Both the position numbers and the translations under genes were made by a program. A stretch of 64,000 bases of DNA from Roseateles noduli (GTDB lineage Bacteria > Pseudomonadota > Gammaproteobacteria > Burkholderiales > Burkholderiaceae_C): the NCBI GenBank assembly GCA_002205125.1, contig NIOE01000004.1, forward strand, positions 62,001 through 126,000, given 5' to 3'. Below, in pieces: positions 20,557 through 28,043 of this stretch (position 1 is the stretch's first letter; each line of letters opens with the position of its first letter). Below the pieces are notes generated by a model that had not been told where the DNA came from, did not search any database, and was given only the letters and a program-made list of their open reading frames with translations.

Positions 20557-20572
20557 ACGTTTACGTAAACGT
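20557..20572. promoter_or_regulatory. 16-bp perfect palindrome, candidate operator of icmF
   Basis: ACGTTTACGTAAACGT is its own reverse complement. It lies in the 190-base gap between icmF and the PEP-CTERM gene at 20624. Sites of this ACGT-rich type are known for acyl-CoA metabolism regulators (TetR or MerR/LiuR class); which one binds here is not known, and no such regulator is encoded beside it. Confidence 0.6.
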
Positions 20573-20623
20573 GAGAAGCCCGCGCTTGTCGACGCGCGAA
20601 GGGCGGGAAATCCCTAGGAAGCC

Positions 20624-21673
20624 TCAGGACGACGAGGCGCCGCGGCGACGGACCAGCGCCGCGAGCGCGCCCAGGCCGGCCAGCATCAGGGCCCAGGTGC
20701 CGGGCTCGGGGACCACGGCGGCGGCGGCGAACGACTGCCGGTAGTCCAGTCCGTTGGCGCCGGTGACGGTGTAGTCCGTGACGACCCCGCCGTCGGCGTT
20801 CTGCATGCCGGTGACGCCGTCCCAGTACAGGCTGCGGGACAGGTCGATCCAGGTGGTGGCGCTGGCGTTGAAGGGCGCGTTGCTGTCGTCGCTCACGACG
20901 GCGGTGAGGGTGGTGGCCGAGATCGCCAGATCGAGGTGGATGGGCTGGCCGAAGACGAACTGGATCGAGAGATCCTGCATCCCCGAGCCCGTATGAGGCG
21001 GTTGGGAGATGCTCGACCCGCCGTTGGAGCGGGTCTCCAGCAGGAAGTACTGCAGATGGACCACGTCGTAGTCGACGGGCCAGGGTGGGCCGCCCGGATC
21101 GGGCGGAAAGTTCGGCACGCCGTCGGCCTGGAGGAGGACCTCTGCCTGCCACACGGTGTCGGCGGAGTAGCGACCGAATTCGCCGGGCGGTTGGCCGAGA
21201 TGCCCCGAGCCGGCGGTGACGCCGTCGTAGAAGACGCGGAAGTTCATCCAGCCCAGCGTGCCTGCGGTGCAGGTCGGGCAGCTGACGATCAGCGTGTCGC
21301 TCAGTGCGCTGGTCACCGTCGCGCGGACATCGACGCCTTGCAGCGCGGTCTGCGTGGACATCGCGGCATCGGCGCGCAGGGCGGCCTGCAGATGGCCGTT
21401 GCTGGCGCTGCTCCAGCCGGTCACGCTCCCGGTGTTGAACAGCGCGCCGTCGCGGAACTCGCCCGATTCGTCGAGCAGCAGGCGTTGCCCCGGCGCGGCC
21501 GGCCCGCGTTGCTCGCCGGACCGGAATGGCGTCCCCGAGACGCCCAGCTGGTAGCTGTAGCCGGTGGTGAAGTCCGCGGCCATCGCCGGGGACGGGCCGG
21601 ATACGCCGGCGATCAGCGCCGTGGCGATGAGCACGGGCCAGGAACGCAGTTTGGTGGTGGACAGTTTCGGCAT
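20624..21673 (-). CDS. PEP-CTERM surface protein, paralogue 1
   Basis: A 349-residue exported protein. It has an N-terminal signal peptide ending near SPAMA, a beta-rich middle and a C-terminal sorting signal VPEPGTWALM, hydrophobic helix and RRRG. Such signals are processed by exosortase. It shares the core CPTCTAGTLGWMNFRVFYDG, the later FVFGQPI and the WDGV segment with the genes at 21697 and 23605, so the three are paralogues. GGAG precedes the ATG at 21673. It lies 23 bases behind paralogue 2, suggesting one transcript. No exosortase gene is in the window. Confidence 0.85.
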   Translation of the reverse strand: MPKLSTTKLRSWPVLIATALIAGVSGPSPAMAADFTTGYSYQLGVSGTPFRSGEQRGPAAPGQRLLLDESGEFRDGALFNTGSVTGWSSASNGHLQAALRADAAMSTQTALQGVDVRATVTSALSDTLIVSCPTCTAGTLGWMNFRVFYDGVTAGSGHLGQPPGEFGRYSADTVWQAEVLLQADGVPNFPPDPGGPPWPVDYDVVHLQYFLLETRSNGGSSISQPPHTGSGMQDLSIQFVFGQPIHLDLAISATTLTAVVSDDSNAPFNASATTWIDLSRSLYWDGVTGMQNADGGVVTDYTVTGANGLDYRQSFAAAAVVPEPGTWALMLAGLGALAALVRRRGASSS

Positions 21674-21696
21674 GGCAGGCTCCCAGGTATCGACGC

Positions 21697-22713
21697 TCAA
21701 GGCGCCGTGCGGCCGCGGCCGCGTCGAGTGAAGGCGGCGAGCACCGCCAGTCCCAGTGCCATCAACGTCCAGGTGCCGGGCTCCGGGACGGCGACGACGA
21801 CGTCCGCAAAGGACTGGACGTAGTTGACGCCCACGCTGTTCAGCGCGGAGAAACCGGAGACGGCGTTCCCGTTGGCGTCGGTGACGGAGGAGATGCCGTC
21901 CCAGTAGAAGCTGTGCGTGAAGGCGGAGAAGGACTGGGCGCTGAGGAAGCCTGGGCCGCCGGCCTCGTCGTGGAGGAAGGACGACGCCGAGGCGAGGCCC
22001 TGCCAGTCCATCGAGATCGGGCGGCCGAACTCGAATTCCAGCTGAAGGTCGTAGACGCCGAGTCCCTCGCGCGAACCGCCGGCGGCCACGGTGTCATTGA
22101 CCTTCGCGAGGTAGTCGTAGGCGTACAGCGAGAGCACGCCCGGGCCGGGAAACTCGGTGCCGACGCCTTCGGCGCGCATCGAGAGGTTGGCGGTCCAGAA
22201 GTACTGCATCTCGCGCGCTGGACCGGCGGTCGCTTGTCCGTTGAGATCGGTGGACGCGTGGGCCATGCCGACGTCGCCCTCGAGCACGACGCGGAAGTTC
22301 ATCAGCCCCCGCGTGCCGTCCACGCAGGTGGCGCAGCGGACGACGAAGCTGTCGATGGCCTCCGCGCTGGCCATGGACTCGCCGCGCGTGCCGGGTTGCG
22401 CGCCGGACACGGAGGTTTGCGTCGCCGCGGTGCGGGCCACGAAAGTGAGGTGGCCGAAGGTCGCGGTCGCGGCGGACACGGCTTCGGCGTTCTGGATCAG
22501 GCTAGACGAGGTGTCGAGGAGACGCGCATCGGCGCTCACCGCGATGAAGGAGGCGCCGACCTGCGGGACACCGCCGTCCTGGAGGCTGCGCGTGCCGGTC
22601 CGGCTGTTCGCTTCCGCGTAGGCGATGAACTGGGCGCCGGCAGCCGCGCCAGGCGCTGCCAGCGCGGCGGCGAGCAGGAGGCCGGCCCCAGTCCGGCGGG
22701 CAACCAGCGTCAT
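21697..22713 (-). CDS. PEP-CTERM surface protein, paralogue 2
   Basis: A 338-residue exported protein with signal peptide (LLLAAALAAPGAAAGA), the shared core CATCVDGTRGLMNFRVVLEG, the later FEFGRPISMDW and YWDGISSVTDANG, and a C-terminal VPEPGTWTLM, hydrophobic helix and RRGRGR. It is the first gene of a likely two-gene unit with paralogue 1. The paired cysteines in the core are conserved in all three paralogues and could form a disulfide or bind metal; that is inference. Confidence 0.85.
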   Translation of the reverse strand: MTLVARRTGAGLLLAAALAAPGAAAGAQFIAYAEANSRTGTRSLQDGGVPQVGASFIAVSADARLLDTSSSLIQNAEAVSAATATFGHLTFVARTAATQTSVSGAQPGTRGESMASAEAIDSFVVRCATCVDGTRGLMNFRVVLEGDVGMAHASTDLNGQATAGPAREMQYFWTANLSMRAEGVGTEFPGPGVLSLYAYDYLAKVNDTVAAGGSREGLGVYDLQLEFEFGRPISMDWQGLASASSFLHDEAGGPGFLSAQSFSAFTHSFYWDGISSVTDANGNAVSGFSALNSVGVNYVQSFADVVVAVPEPGTWTLMALGLAVLAAFTRRGRGRTAP

Positions 22714-22871
22714 GGCGATCTCCCCGGCGGCGTGGGTGCCGCCAGCCGCGACATTACGGCGATCCGCCGCATTGCGCGGCCCCTCCCAAACAGGACCGCG
22801 GGCACGGTCGTTGCGCGACGGCGGGAACGGCGATTGCTCCGCGCTGGCCCGTTCGACCCGGCGGTCGGTCG

Positions 22872-22887
22872 CGGCATGGAACTTGCG
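22872..22887 (+). promoter_or_regulatory. Weak candidate sigma-54 promoter before the nasT-like gene
   Basis: CGGCATGGAACTTGCG has GG and GC with the spacing of -24/-12 elements and closely resembles the element before narK (29514). Initiation would fall about 12 bases downstream, almost on the GTG start chosen for nasT, so either the message is leaderless, translation starts later (GTG at 22959), or the match is chance. Confidence 0.35.
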
Positions 22888-22898
22888 CCGTCTCCGCG

Positions 22899-23528
22899 GT
22901 GAAGCCGCCGCAAGCCCCCGCCGCCAGCCCGGAGCCGCCCGCCCCGGCGGGACTGCGCGTGCTCGTCATCGACGACGGTGCGCATCGCGCGGACCTGCTG
23001 CGCGACGAGCTTGCGCGTCAGGGCCACGAGGTGGTCGGCGTCATCGAGCAGGCGACCTTGATCCACGATTGCGTGCTGCGTCTGCAGCCGGACGTCGTGA
23101 TCGTCGACGCCGAATCGCCGACGCGCGACACGCTGGAGAACCTCGCCACGCTCAACGCGAAGATGCCGCGGCCGGTGGTCGTCTTCGCCGAGGACGAGGA
23201 CCGCGGCACCATGCGCCGCGCGATCCAGGCGGGCGTCAGCGCCTATGTCGTCGCGGGCCTGCAGACGCAACGCCTGGCACCGGTGCTGCACGTGGCGATC
23301 GCGCGCTTCGAGCAGGACCTCGCCTTGCGGACGGAGCTCAGCCAGGCGCAGGCGCAACTGGCCTCGCGCAAGCTGGTCGACAAGGCCAAGGGCATCCTGA
23401 TGCGCGAGCAGGGGCTGGACGAGGACCAGGCCTACCAGCGGCTGCGCAAGCTCGCGATGGACCGCGGCGAGGCGATCGGACAGGTCGCCCGGCGCGTCAT
23501 CGACGCGCACGACCTGCTGCGAGGCTGA
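22899..23528 (+). CDS. nasT: NasT-like response regulator with ANTAR RNA-binding domain
   Basis: A 209-residue protein: a Pro/Ala-rich leader of about 18 residues, a receiver-like domain (VLVIDDG at 21-27, Asp70 in VIVDAES at the phosphoacceptor position) and a C-terminal ANTAR domain (about 148-205: SRKLVDKAKGILMREQGLDE and onward). ANTAR proteins bind paired hexaloop hairpins and prevent termination. It is encoded just before the nitrate transport operon, whose leader has exactly such hairpins. NasT is normally held inactive by NasS, which is not in this window. The GTG at 22899 is the first usable start; a GTG at 22959 would start at the receiver itself. Confidence 0.85.
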   Translation: MKPPQAPAASPEPPAPAGLRVLVIDDGAHRADLLRDELARQGHEVVGVIEQATLIHDCVLRLQPDVVIVDAESPTRDTLENLATLNAKMPRPVVVFAEDEDRGTMRRAIQAGVSAYVVAGLQTQRLAPVLHVAIARFEQDLALRTELSQAQAQLASRKLVDKAKGILMREQGLDEDQAYQRLRKLAMDRGEAIGQVARRVIDAHDLLRG

Positions 23529-23604
23529 ACCGGGACTGGGTGCACCGCCGCGGCGCACGGGTGCCGCAGGACGGTGCGCGCTGCGGCGCGCGACCGACCG
23601 GAGG

Positions 23605-24612
23605 TCAGACGCGTCGGCGACGCGCCAAGGCGGCCAGCAATGCCAATCCGCCTGCCATCAGCGCCCAGGTTCCGGGCTCGGGCACGACCGCGGCCGCCAG
23701 GGCGTAGTTGTAGCCGTCAGCGCTCAGCGCGGAGACGTTCTGGATGGGGATGTTGTTTTCGTCCGTCACGTAGACACCGCCGAAGGTGATGTTGTCGACC
23801 TGGTTCGACATCGCCAGCGCCCAGGCGTCGGTCTGCCCCCCGACGCTGCTGGACCTGACCTCGGCCGTCACCCAGGACATCAGGTGCAGGCCGAAACTGA
23901 CGGGTTCGCCGTACACGAACTGGAACATCACGGCGCCGTCGTCGCGGATGTCCCAGGCGGAATGGTTGCCGTTGCTCTGGATGTCGTACACGGTGTAAGA
24001 GGATCCGCCCTGGTCCTGGCGCGGCTCACCCCACGGTGGGGGCGGAACACCGGTACTCGATCCGGAGTGGCCGGAGGAATAGTTCAACGCCGTCGTCTCG
24101 TAGGCGCCTTCGGGCCGGCCGGACCAGTAGCTGAAGCCGCCGGTCGACATGTACTGGCCCATGTTGCCGCCCACGGCGAGGCCGACCCAGCCGATGGTGC
24201 CGTCGACGCAGGTCGGACAGGTGATGGTGAAGGAGTCGTACAGCGAGATCGACGATCGCACCTCGACATAGGCCGACCGGTCGAGGTCATAGGTGTTCAG
24301 GAACACGCTGGCCGACGCGAAGTTGGACAGGCCGGTCCGACTGCCCTGACTCCAGCCCGTGCCGGTGGCCAGGAGCGAGATGCTCGAGTTCTCGGTGACC
24401 GTCACGTCGATCGAGTCCCGTTGGCCGGCAGCGATCGATCCGCTGGTGGGGTCCGGACTGCCGGCCACCGGCACCGACGATCCGTCCCGGTAGATGACGG
24501 CCTGCTTGCCGCTGATGATCTCCAGCGCCAGGGCCTGTCCGGGCAGGCCGGCCGCGAGGACCAGGAGGGCCGCGGCGGCCAGCGGCCGCACGCTCCGTAG
24601 AAGAGGATGCAT
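23605..24612 (-). CDS. PEP-CTERM surface protein, paralogue 3
   Basis: A 335-residue exported protein: signal peptide (MHPLLRSVRPLAAAALLVLA), the shared core ITCPTCVDGTIGWVGLAVGG, a Gly/Ser/Pro-rich insert, then FVYGEPVSFGLHLMSWV, and the sorting signal VPEPGTWALM with hydrophobic helix and RRRRV. It is the most divergent of the three and is split from the other two by the nasT-like gene. It is divergent from nrtA, its promoter lying in the same 290-base gap as the nrt leader. Function unknown. Confidence 0.85.
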   Translation of the reverse strand: MHPLLRSVRPLAAAALLVLAAGLPGQALALEIISGKQAVIYRDGSSVPVAGSPDPTSGSIAAGQRDSIDVTVTENSSISLLATGTGWSQGSRTGLSNFASASVFLNTYDLDRSAYVEVRSSISLYDSFTITCPTCVDGTIGWVGLAVGGNMGQYMSTGGFSYWSGRPEGAYETTALNYSSGHSGSSTGVPPPPWGEPRQDQGGSSYTVYDIQSNGNHSAWDIRDDGAVMFQFVYGEPVSFGLHLMSWVTAEVRSSSVGGQTDAWALAMSNQVDNITFGGVYVTDENNIPIQNVSALSADGYNYALAAAVVPEPGTWALMAGGLALLAALARRRRV

Positions 24613-24723
24613 GGATGTCTCCCTTGCCGCATCGTTCACGGCGGCTTCACGGAAGGTAGTCCACGGCGGTCGCCGGCGCGGCCCCTTGAAACCGCTTCCG
24701 CAGGCACGCGGCGTGCAACACCT

Positions 24724-24739
24724 TGGCACGCTTCCTGCG
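24724..24739 (+). promoter_or_regulatory. Sigma-54 promoter of the nrt operon
   Basis: TGGCACGCTTCCTGCG fits the -24/-12 consensus (TGGCACG, four bases, TTGC) with correct GG-GC spacing (GG at 24725, GC at 24737). Initiation is expected near 24750, immediately before the first ANTAR hairpin. A 13-bp palindrome GCACGC-G-GCGTGC lies just upstream at 24704-24716. Confidence 0.8.
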
Positions 24740-24752
24740 TGTTGATCGGCAA

Positions 24753-24806
24753 GCTCTCGCAACGGCGTGAGGGCCGCCCCAAGAAGGTTCGGACAAAGGC
24801 GTCCGA
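24753..24806 (+). promoter_or_regulatory. Two-hexaloop ANTAR target in the nrtA leader
   Basis: Hairpin P1: GCTCTCGC (24753-24760), loop AACGGC, GTGAGGGC (24767-24774), eight pairs including two G-U. Hairpin P2: TCGGAC (24789-24794), loop AAAGGC, GTCCGA (24801-24806), six pairs. Both loops have six bases with A1 and G4, the signature recognised by ANTAR domains, and a 14-base linker separates them. The descending arm of P2 overlaps the ascending arm of the terminator beginning at 24798, so P2 and terminator are mutually exclusive. Protein-stabilised P2 would allow read-through into nrtA. Confidence 0.88.
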
Positions 24807-24855
24807 TCGAACCCGCGCACCGCGCCGGGTCGATCGTGACGCCTTTTTTGTTTTT
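24798..24855 (+). terminator. Regulated intrinsic terminator upstream of nrtA
   Basis: GGCGTCCGATCGAACCCG (24798-24815) pairs with CGGGTCGATCGTGACGCC (24826-24843) over 17 bp with one bulge on each side, followed by TTTTTTGTTTTT. It stands 47 bases before the nrtA ATG and after the promoter, so it is an attenuator, not the end of another gene (the neighbouring gene is divergent). Confidence 0.92.
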
Positions 24856-24902
24856 GGCTCTGCACTTTGACGGCGCGGCACCGCGCCACCCGGAGGTCCT
24901 GA

Positions 24903-26153
24903 ATGCAACACGGTTCCCAGGAGGGTCTGATGAGCGCTGAACGTCGCAAGCTGCTCGCCACCGGCGCGGCGCTGGGCGGGTTGTCCGCGCTGCCGGGCGG
25001 CGGCGCGTTCGCCGCCGGCTCCGACAAGCCGGAGAAGGAGGAAGTGCGCATCGGCTTCATCCCGCTGACCGACTGCGCATCGGTGGTGATGGCCGCCGCG
25101 CTCGGCTTCGACAAGAAGTACGGCATCAAGATCATCCCCACCAAGGAAGCCTCCTGGGCCGGCGTGCGCGACAAGCTCGTCAACGGCGAGCTCGACATGG
25201 CGCACGTGCTCTACGGCCTGATCTACGGCGTGCAGCTGGGCGTGGCCGGTCCGAAGAAGGACATGGCCGTGCTGATGACCCTCAACAACAACGGCCAGGC
25301 GATCACGCTGTCGAAGAAGCTGGCCGAGGCGGGCGCGGTGGACGCGGCCTCGCTGGCCCAGGTGATGAAGAAGGACAGGCGCGACTACACCTTCGCGCAG
25401 ACCTTCCCGACCGGCACGCACGCGATGTGGCTCTACTACTGGCTGGCCGCCGCGGGCGTGAACCCGGTGAAGGACGCCAAGGTCATCACCGTGCCGCCGC
25501 CGCAGATGGTGGCCAACATGCGGGTGGGCAACATGGACGGCTTCTGTGTCGGCGAGCCCTGGAACCACCGCGCCATCATCGACGGCATCGGCATCACCGC
25601 GGCCACCACGCAGGACATCTGGAAGGACCATCCGGAGAAGGTGCTCGGCACCACCGGCGACTTCGTCAGGAAGTACCCGAACACCGCGCGCGCCGTGATC
25701 ATGGCGGTGCTTGAAGCCGGTCGCTGGATAGACGCCAGCCTGTCCAACAAGCAGAAGATGGCCGAGACCATCGCCGACAAGGCCTACGTCAACACCAGCG
25801 TCGACGCGATCAACCAGCGCATCCTGGGCCGCTACCAGAACGGCCTGGGCAAGACCTGGGACGACCCCAACTACATGAAGTTCTTCAACGACGGCCAGGT
25901 CAACTTCCCCTGGCTGTCCGACGGCATGTGGTTCCTGACCCAGCACAAGCGCTGGGGGCTGATCAAGGAACACCCGGACTACCTCGGCGTCGCGCGCCAG
26001 GTGAACCAGGTCGAGCTCTACAAGCAGGCGGCGTCGGCGCTCGGCGTGTCGGTGCCGAAGGAGTCGATGCGCTCGGCGAAATTGTTCGACGGCGTCGTCT
26101 GGGACGCGAAGGATCCCGCGAAGTACGCCGATTCGTTCAAGGTCCGAGCCTGA
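24903..26153 (+). CDS. nrtA: Nitrate ABC transporter substrate-binding protein
   Basis: A 416-residue NrtA/CmpA-family protein with an N-terminal twin-arginine-like signal (ERRKLLATGAALGGLSAL) for export. The binding-protein body starts at VRIGFIPLTDCA and includes the family segments FPTGTHAMWLYYWLAAAG and GFCVGEPWNHRA. It delivers nitrate/nitrite to NrtB-NrtD. Two ATGs each have a good ribosome site: 24903 (GGAGG) and 24930 (AGGAGGG, giving MSAERRKLL); the second gives a normal signal length. The signal and the nrtB neighbour make it NrtA, not the cytoplasmic relative NasS. Expression is set by the upstream sigma-54 promoter and ANTAR attenuator. Confidence 0.93.
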   Translation: MQHGSQEGLMSAERRKLLATGAALGGLSALPGGGAFAAGSDKPEKEEVRIGFIPLTDCASVVMAAALGFDKKYGIKIIPTKEASWAGVRDKLVNGELDMAHVLYGLIYGVQLGVAGPKKDMAVLMTLNNNGQAITLSKKLAEAGAVDAASLAQVMKKDRRDYTFAQTFPTGTHAMWLYYWLAAAGVNPVKDAKVITVPPPQMVANMRVGNMDGFCVGEPWNHRAIIDGIGITAATTQDIWKDHPEKVLGTTGDFVRKYPNTARAVIMAVLEAGRWIDASLSNKQKMAETIADKAYVNTSVDAINQRILGRYQNGLGKTWDDPNYMKFFNDGQVNFPWLSDGMWFLTQHKRWGLIKEHPDYLGVARQVNQVELYKQAASALGVSVPKESMRSAKLFDGVVWDAKDPAKYADSFKVRA

Positions 26154-26197
26154 CGAGATCTCTCCCAGTCCCCTTCTGATCGATGCAGGAGTCCGCC

Positions 26198-27118
26198 ATG
26201 GTCAGTGCCGTCTTCCATTCCTCCGACGACGCGTCGGGCGACGCGATGAGCGTCTCCGTCGCCACGCCCTTGCCGCTGGCGCGCGACGCGGCCAACGAGC
26301 CGGTTGCCACGCCGGCGCCCGTCGCCCGTCCGCCGCGCGCGGGCATCGACTGGCGCGCCGTGTGGATGCGCGTGCTGCCGCCGGTGTGCGGCCTGGGCCT
26401 GCTCTGGCTGGTCTGGTACGTCGCGACGCTGAAGGGCGGCGAGTTCCCGACGCCGGGCGCGACCTGGGACGCCGCGGTCAAGCTCTTCGCCGATCCGTTC
26501 TATCGCAACGGGCCCAACGACCAGGGCATCGGCTGGAACATCCTGAATTCACTGCAGCGCGTGGCGCTGGGCTTCGGCCTCGCGGCGGCGGTGGGCATCC
26601 CGCTGGGTTTCATCATCGGTCGTTTCGAATTCGCGAGCCGCATGCTGTCGCCGCTGATCAGCCTGCTCAAGCCGGTGTCGCCGCTGGCGTGGCTGCCCAT
26701 CGGGCTGCTCGTGTTCAAGAGCGCCAACCCGGCGGCGATCTGGACCATCTTCATCTGCTCGATCTGGCCGATGGTCGTCAACACCGCCGTCGGCGTGCAG
26801 CGCGTGCCGCAGGACTACCTCAACGTCGCGCGCGTGCTGCGGTTGTCGGAGTGGAAGCTGGTGACGCGCATCCTGTTCCCCGCCGTGCTGCCCTACATGC
26901 TGACCGGCGTGCGACTGTCCGTCGGCACCGCGTGGCTGGTGATCGTCGCGGCCGAGATGCTGACCGGCGGCGTCGGCATCGGCTTCTGGGTCTGGGACGA
27001 GTGGAACAACCTCAACGTGCAGCACATCCTCATCGCGATCTTCGTGATCGGGATCGTGGGGCTGATGCTGGAGTGGCTGCTGATGGCGCTCGCCAGGCGC
27101 TTCTCTTTCGATGACTGA
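26198..27118 (+). CDS. nrtB: Nitrate ABC transporter permease
   Basis: A 306-residue inner-membrane permease of the NrtB/SsuC family with about six transmembrane helices and the ATPase-contact loop around NVARVLRLSEWKLVTRILFP. A cytoplasmic Ala-rich N-terminal stretch of about 45 residues precedes the first helix. The ATG at 26198 has AGGAG seven bases upstream and is preferred over the in-frame ATG at 26183. Second gene of nrtABD, 44 bases after nrtA. Confidence 0.93.
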   Translation: MVSAVFHSSDDASGDAMSVSVATPLPLARDAANEPVATPAPVARPPRAGIDWRAVWMRVLPPVCGLGLLWLVWYVATLKGGEFPTPGATWDAAVKLFADPFYRNGPNDQGIGWNILNSLQRVALGFGLAAAVGIPLGFIIGRFEFASRMLSPLISLLKPVSPLAWLPIGLLVFKSANPAAIWTIFICSIWPMVVNTAVGVQRVPQDYLNVARVLRLSEWKLVTRILFPAVLPYMLTGVRLSVGTAWLVIVAAEMLTGGVGIGFWVWDEWNNLNVQHILIAIFVIGIVGLMLEWLLMALARRFSFDD

Positions 27119-27166
27119 TCGCGACGATCGACGATCGATCGTTCCCCGCATCACCAGGAGATTCCG

Positions 27167-27970
27167 ATGAGCACTCCCTTCATCCGCGTGCAGCGGGCCG
27201 AGATGGTTTTCGCGAGCCGCAAGGGCCGGTTCCATGCGCTGCGCGAGATCGACCTCGACATCGCCAAGGGCGAGTTCGTGACGCTGATCGGCCATTCGGG
27301 CTGCGGCAAGTCGACGCTGCTGAACCTGATCGCCGGCTTGCTGCGGCCCACCGACGGCGGGCTGCTGTGCGACGGCCGCGAGATCGCGGGACCGGGGCCG
27401 GAGCGCGCGGTGGTGTTCCAGAACCACTCGCTGCTGCCGTGGCTGACCTGCTTCGACAACGTGCTGCTGGCGGTGGAATCGGTGTTCGGCGGGCGTGAGC
27501 TGCGGCCTCGTCTGATGGCGCGGACGGAGGAGGCGCTGCACCTCGTCGGCATGAGCCATGCGATGTTCAAGCGGCCGCATGAGATCTCGGGCGGGATGAA
27601 GCAGCGCGTGGGCATCGCGCGGGCGCTGGCGATGGAGCCGAAGGTGCTGCTGATGGATGAGCCCTTCGGCGCGCTGGACGCGCTGACGCGCGCGCATCTG
27701 CAGGACGAGCTGCTGAAGATCGTCGCGGCGACGCACAGCACGGTGGTGATGGTCACGCACGACGTGGACGAGGCGGTGCTGCTGTCCGACCGCATCGTGA
27801 TGATGACCAACGGCCCCGCCGCCACGATCGGCGAGATCCTGCCCGTCACGCTGGCGCGTCCGCGCGACCGCGTCGCGCTGGCCGAGGATCCGGCCTACGT
27901 GCATGCACGCAAGGCGGTGATCGACTTCCTCTACACGCGGCATCGGCACGTGGAGTCGCGGGCCGCTTGA
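27167..27970 (+). CDS. nrtD: Nitrate ABC transporter ATPase
   Basis: A 267-residue ABC ATPase: Walker A GHSGCGKST, Q-loop in VVFQNHSLLPWL, signature SGGMKQRVGIARAL, Walker B VLLMDEPFGALD and the switch His in MVTHDVDE. It is a single-domain subunit without the NrtA-like C-terminal extension of cyanobacterial NrtC, so it corresponds to NrtD; it would work as a homodimer. AGGAG precedes the ATG. It is last in the operon, followed by a REP-type hairpin. Confidence 0.92.
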   Translation: MSTPFIRVQRAEMVFASRKGRFHALREIDLDIAKGEFVTLIGHSGCGKSTLLNLIAGLLRPTDGGLLCDGREIAGPGPERAVVFQNHSLLPWLTCFDNVLLAVESVFGGRELRPRLMARTEEALHLVGMSHAMFKRPHEISGGMKQRVGIARALAMEPKVLLMDEPFGALDALTRAHLQDELLKIVAATHSTVVMVTHDVDEAVLLSDRIVMMTNGPAATIGEILPVTLARPRDRVALAEDPAYVHARKAVIDFLYTRHRHVESRAA

Positions 27971-27975
27971 TCCTC

Positions 27976-28016
27976 TTACTCCCTCTCCCGCTTGCGGGAG
28001 AGGGTGGGGGTGAGGG
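27976..28016. repeat. REP-like palindromic element, copy 1
   Basis: CCCTCTCCCGC and GCGGGAGAGGG form an 11-bp stem around TT, followed by TGGGGGTGAGGG. The same element, inverted, occurs at 62617-62658. It fills the 73-base gap between the converging nrtD and ANTAR/PilJ genes and can serve as a two-way terminator. Confidence 0.85.
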
Positions 28017-28043
28017 CCAGCGGCGGTGGCAGTGCAGAAGCCT

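Noticed and set aside
24903-26153. That the NrtA-like protein is the NasS regulator
   Set aside because: It has an export signal and is followed by permease and ATPase genes in the usual transporter order; NasS lacks a signal and pairs with nasT.
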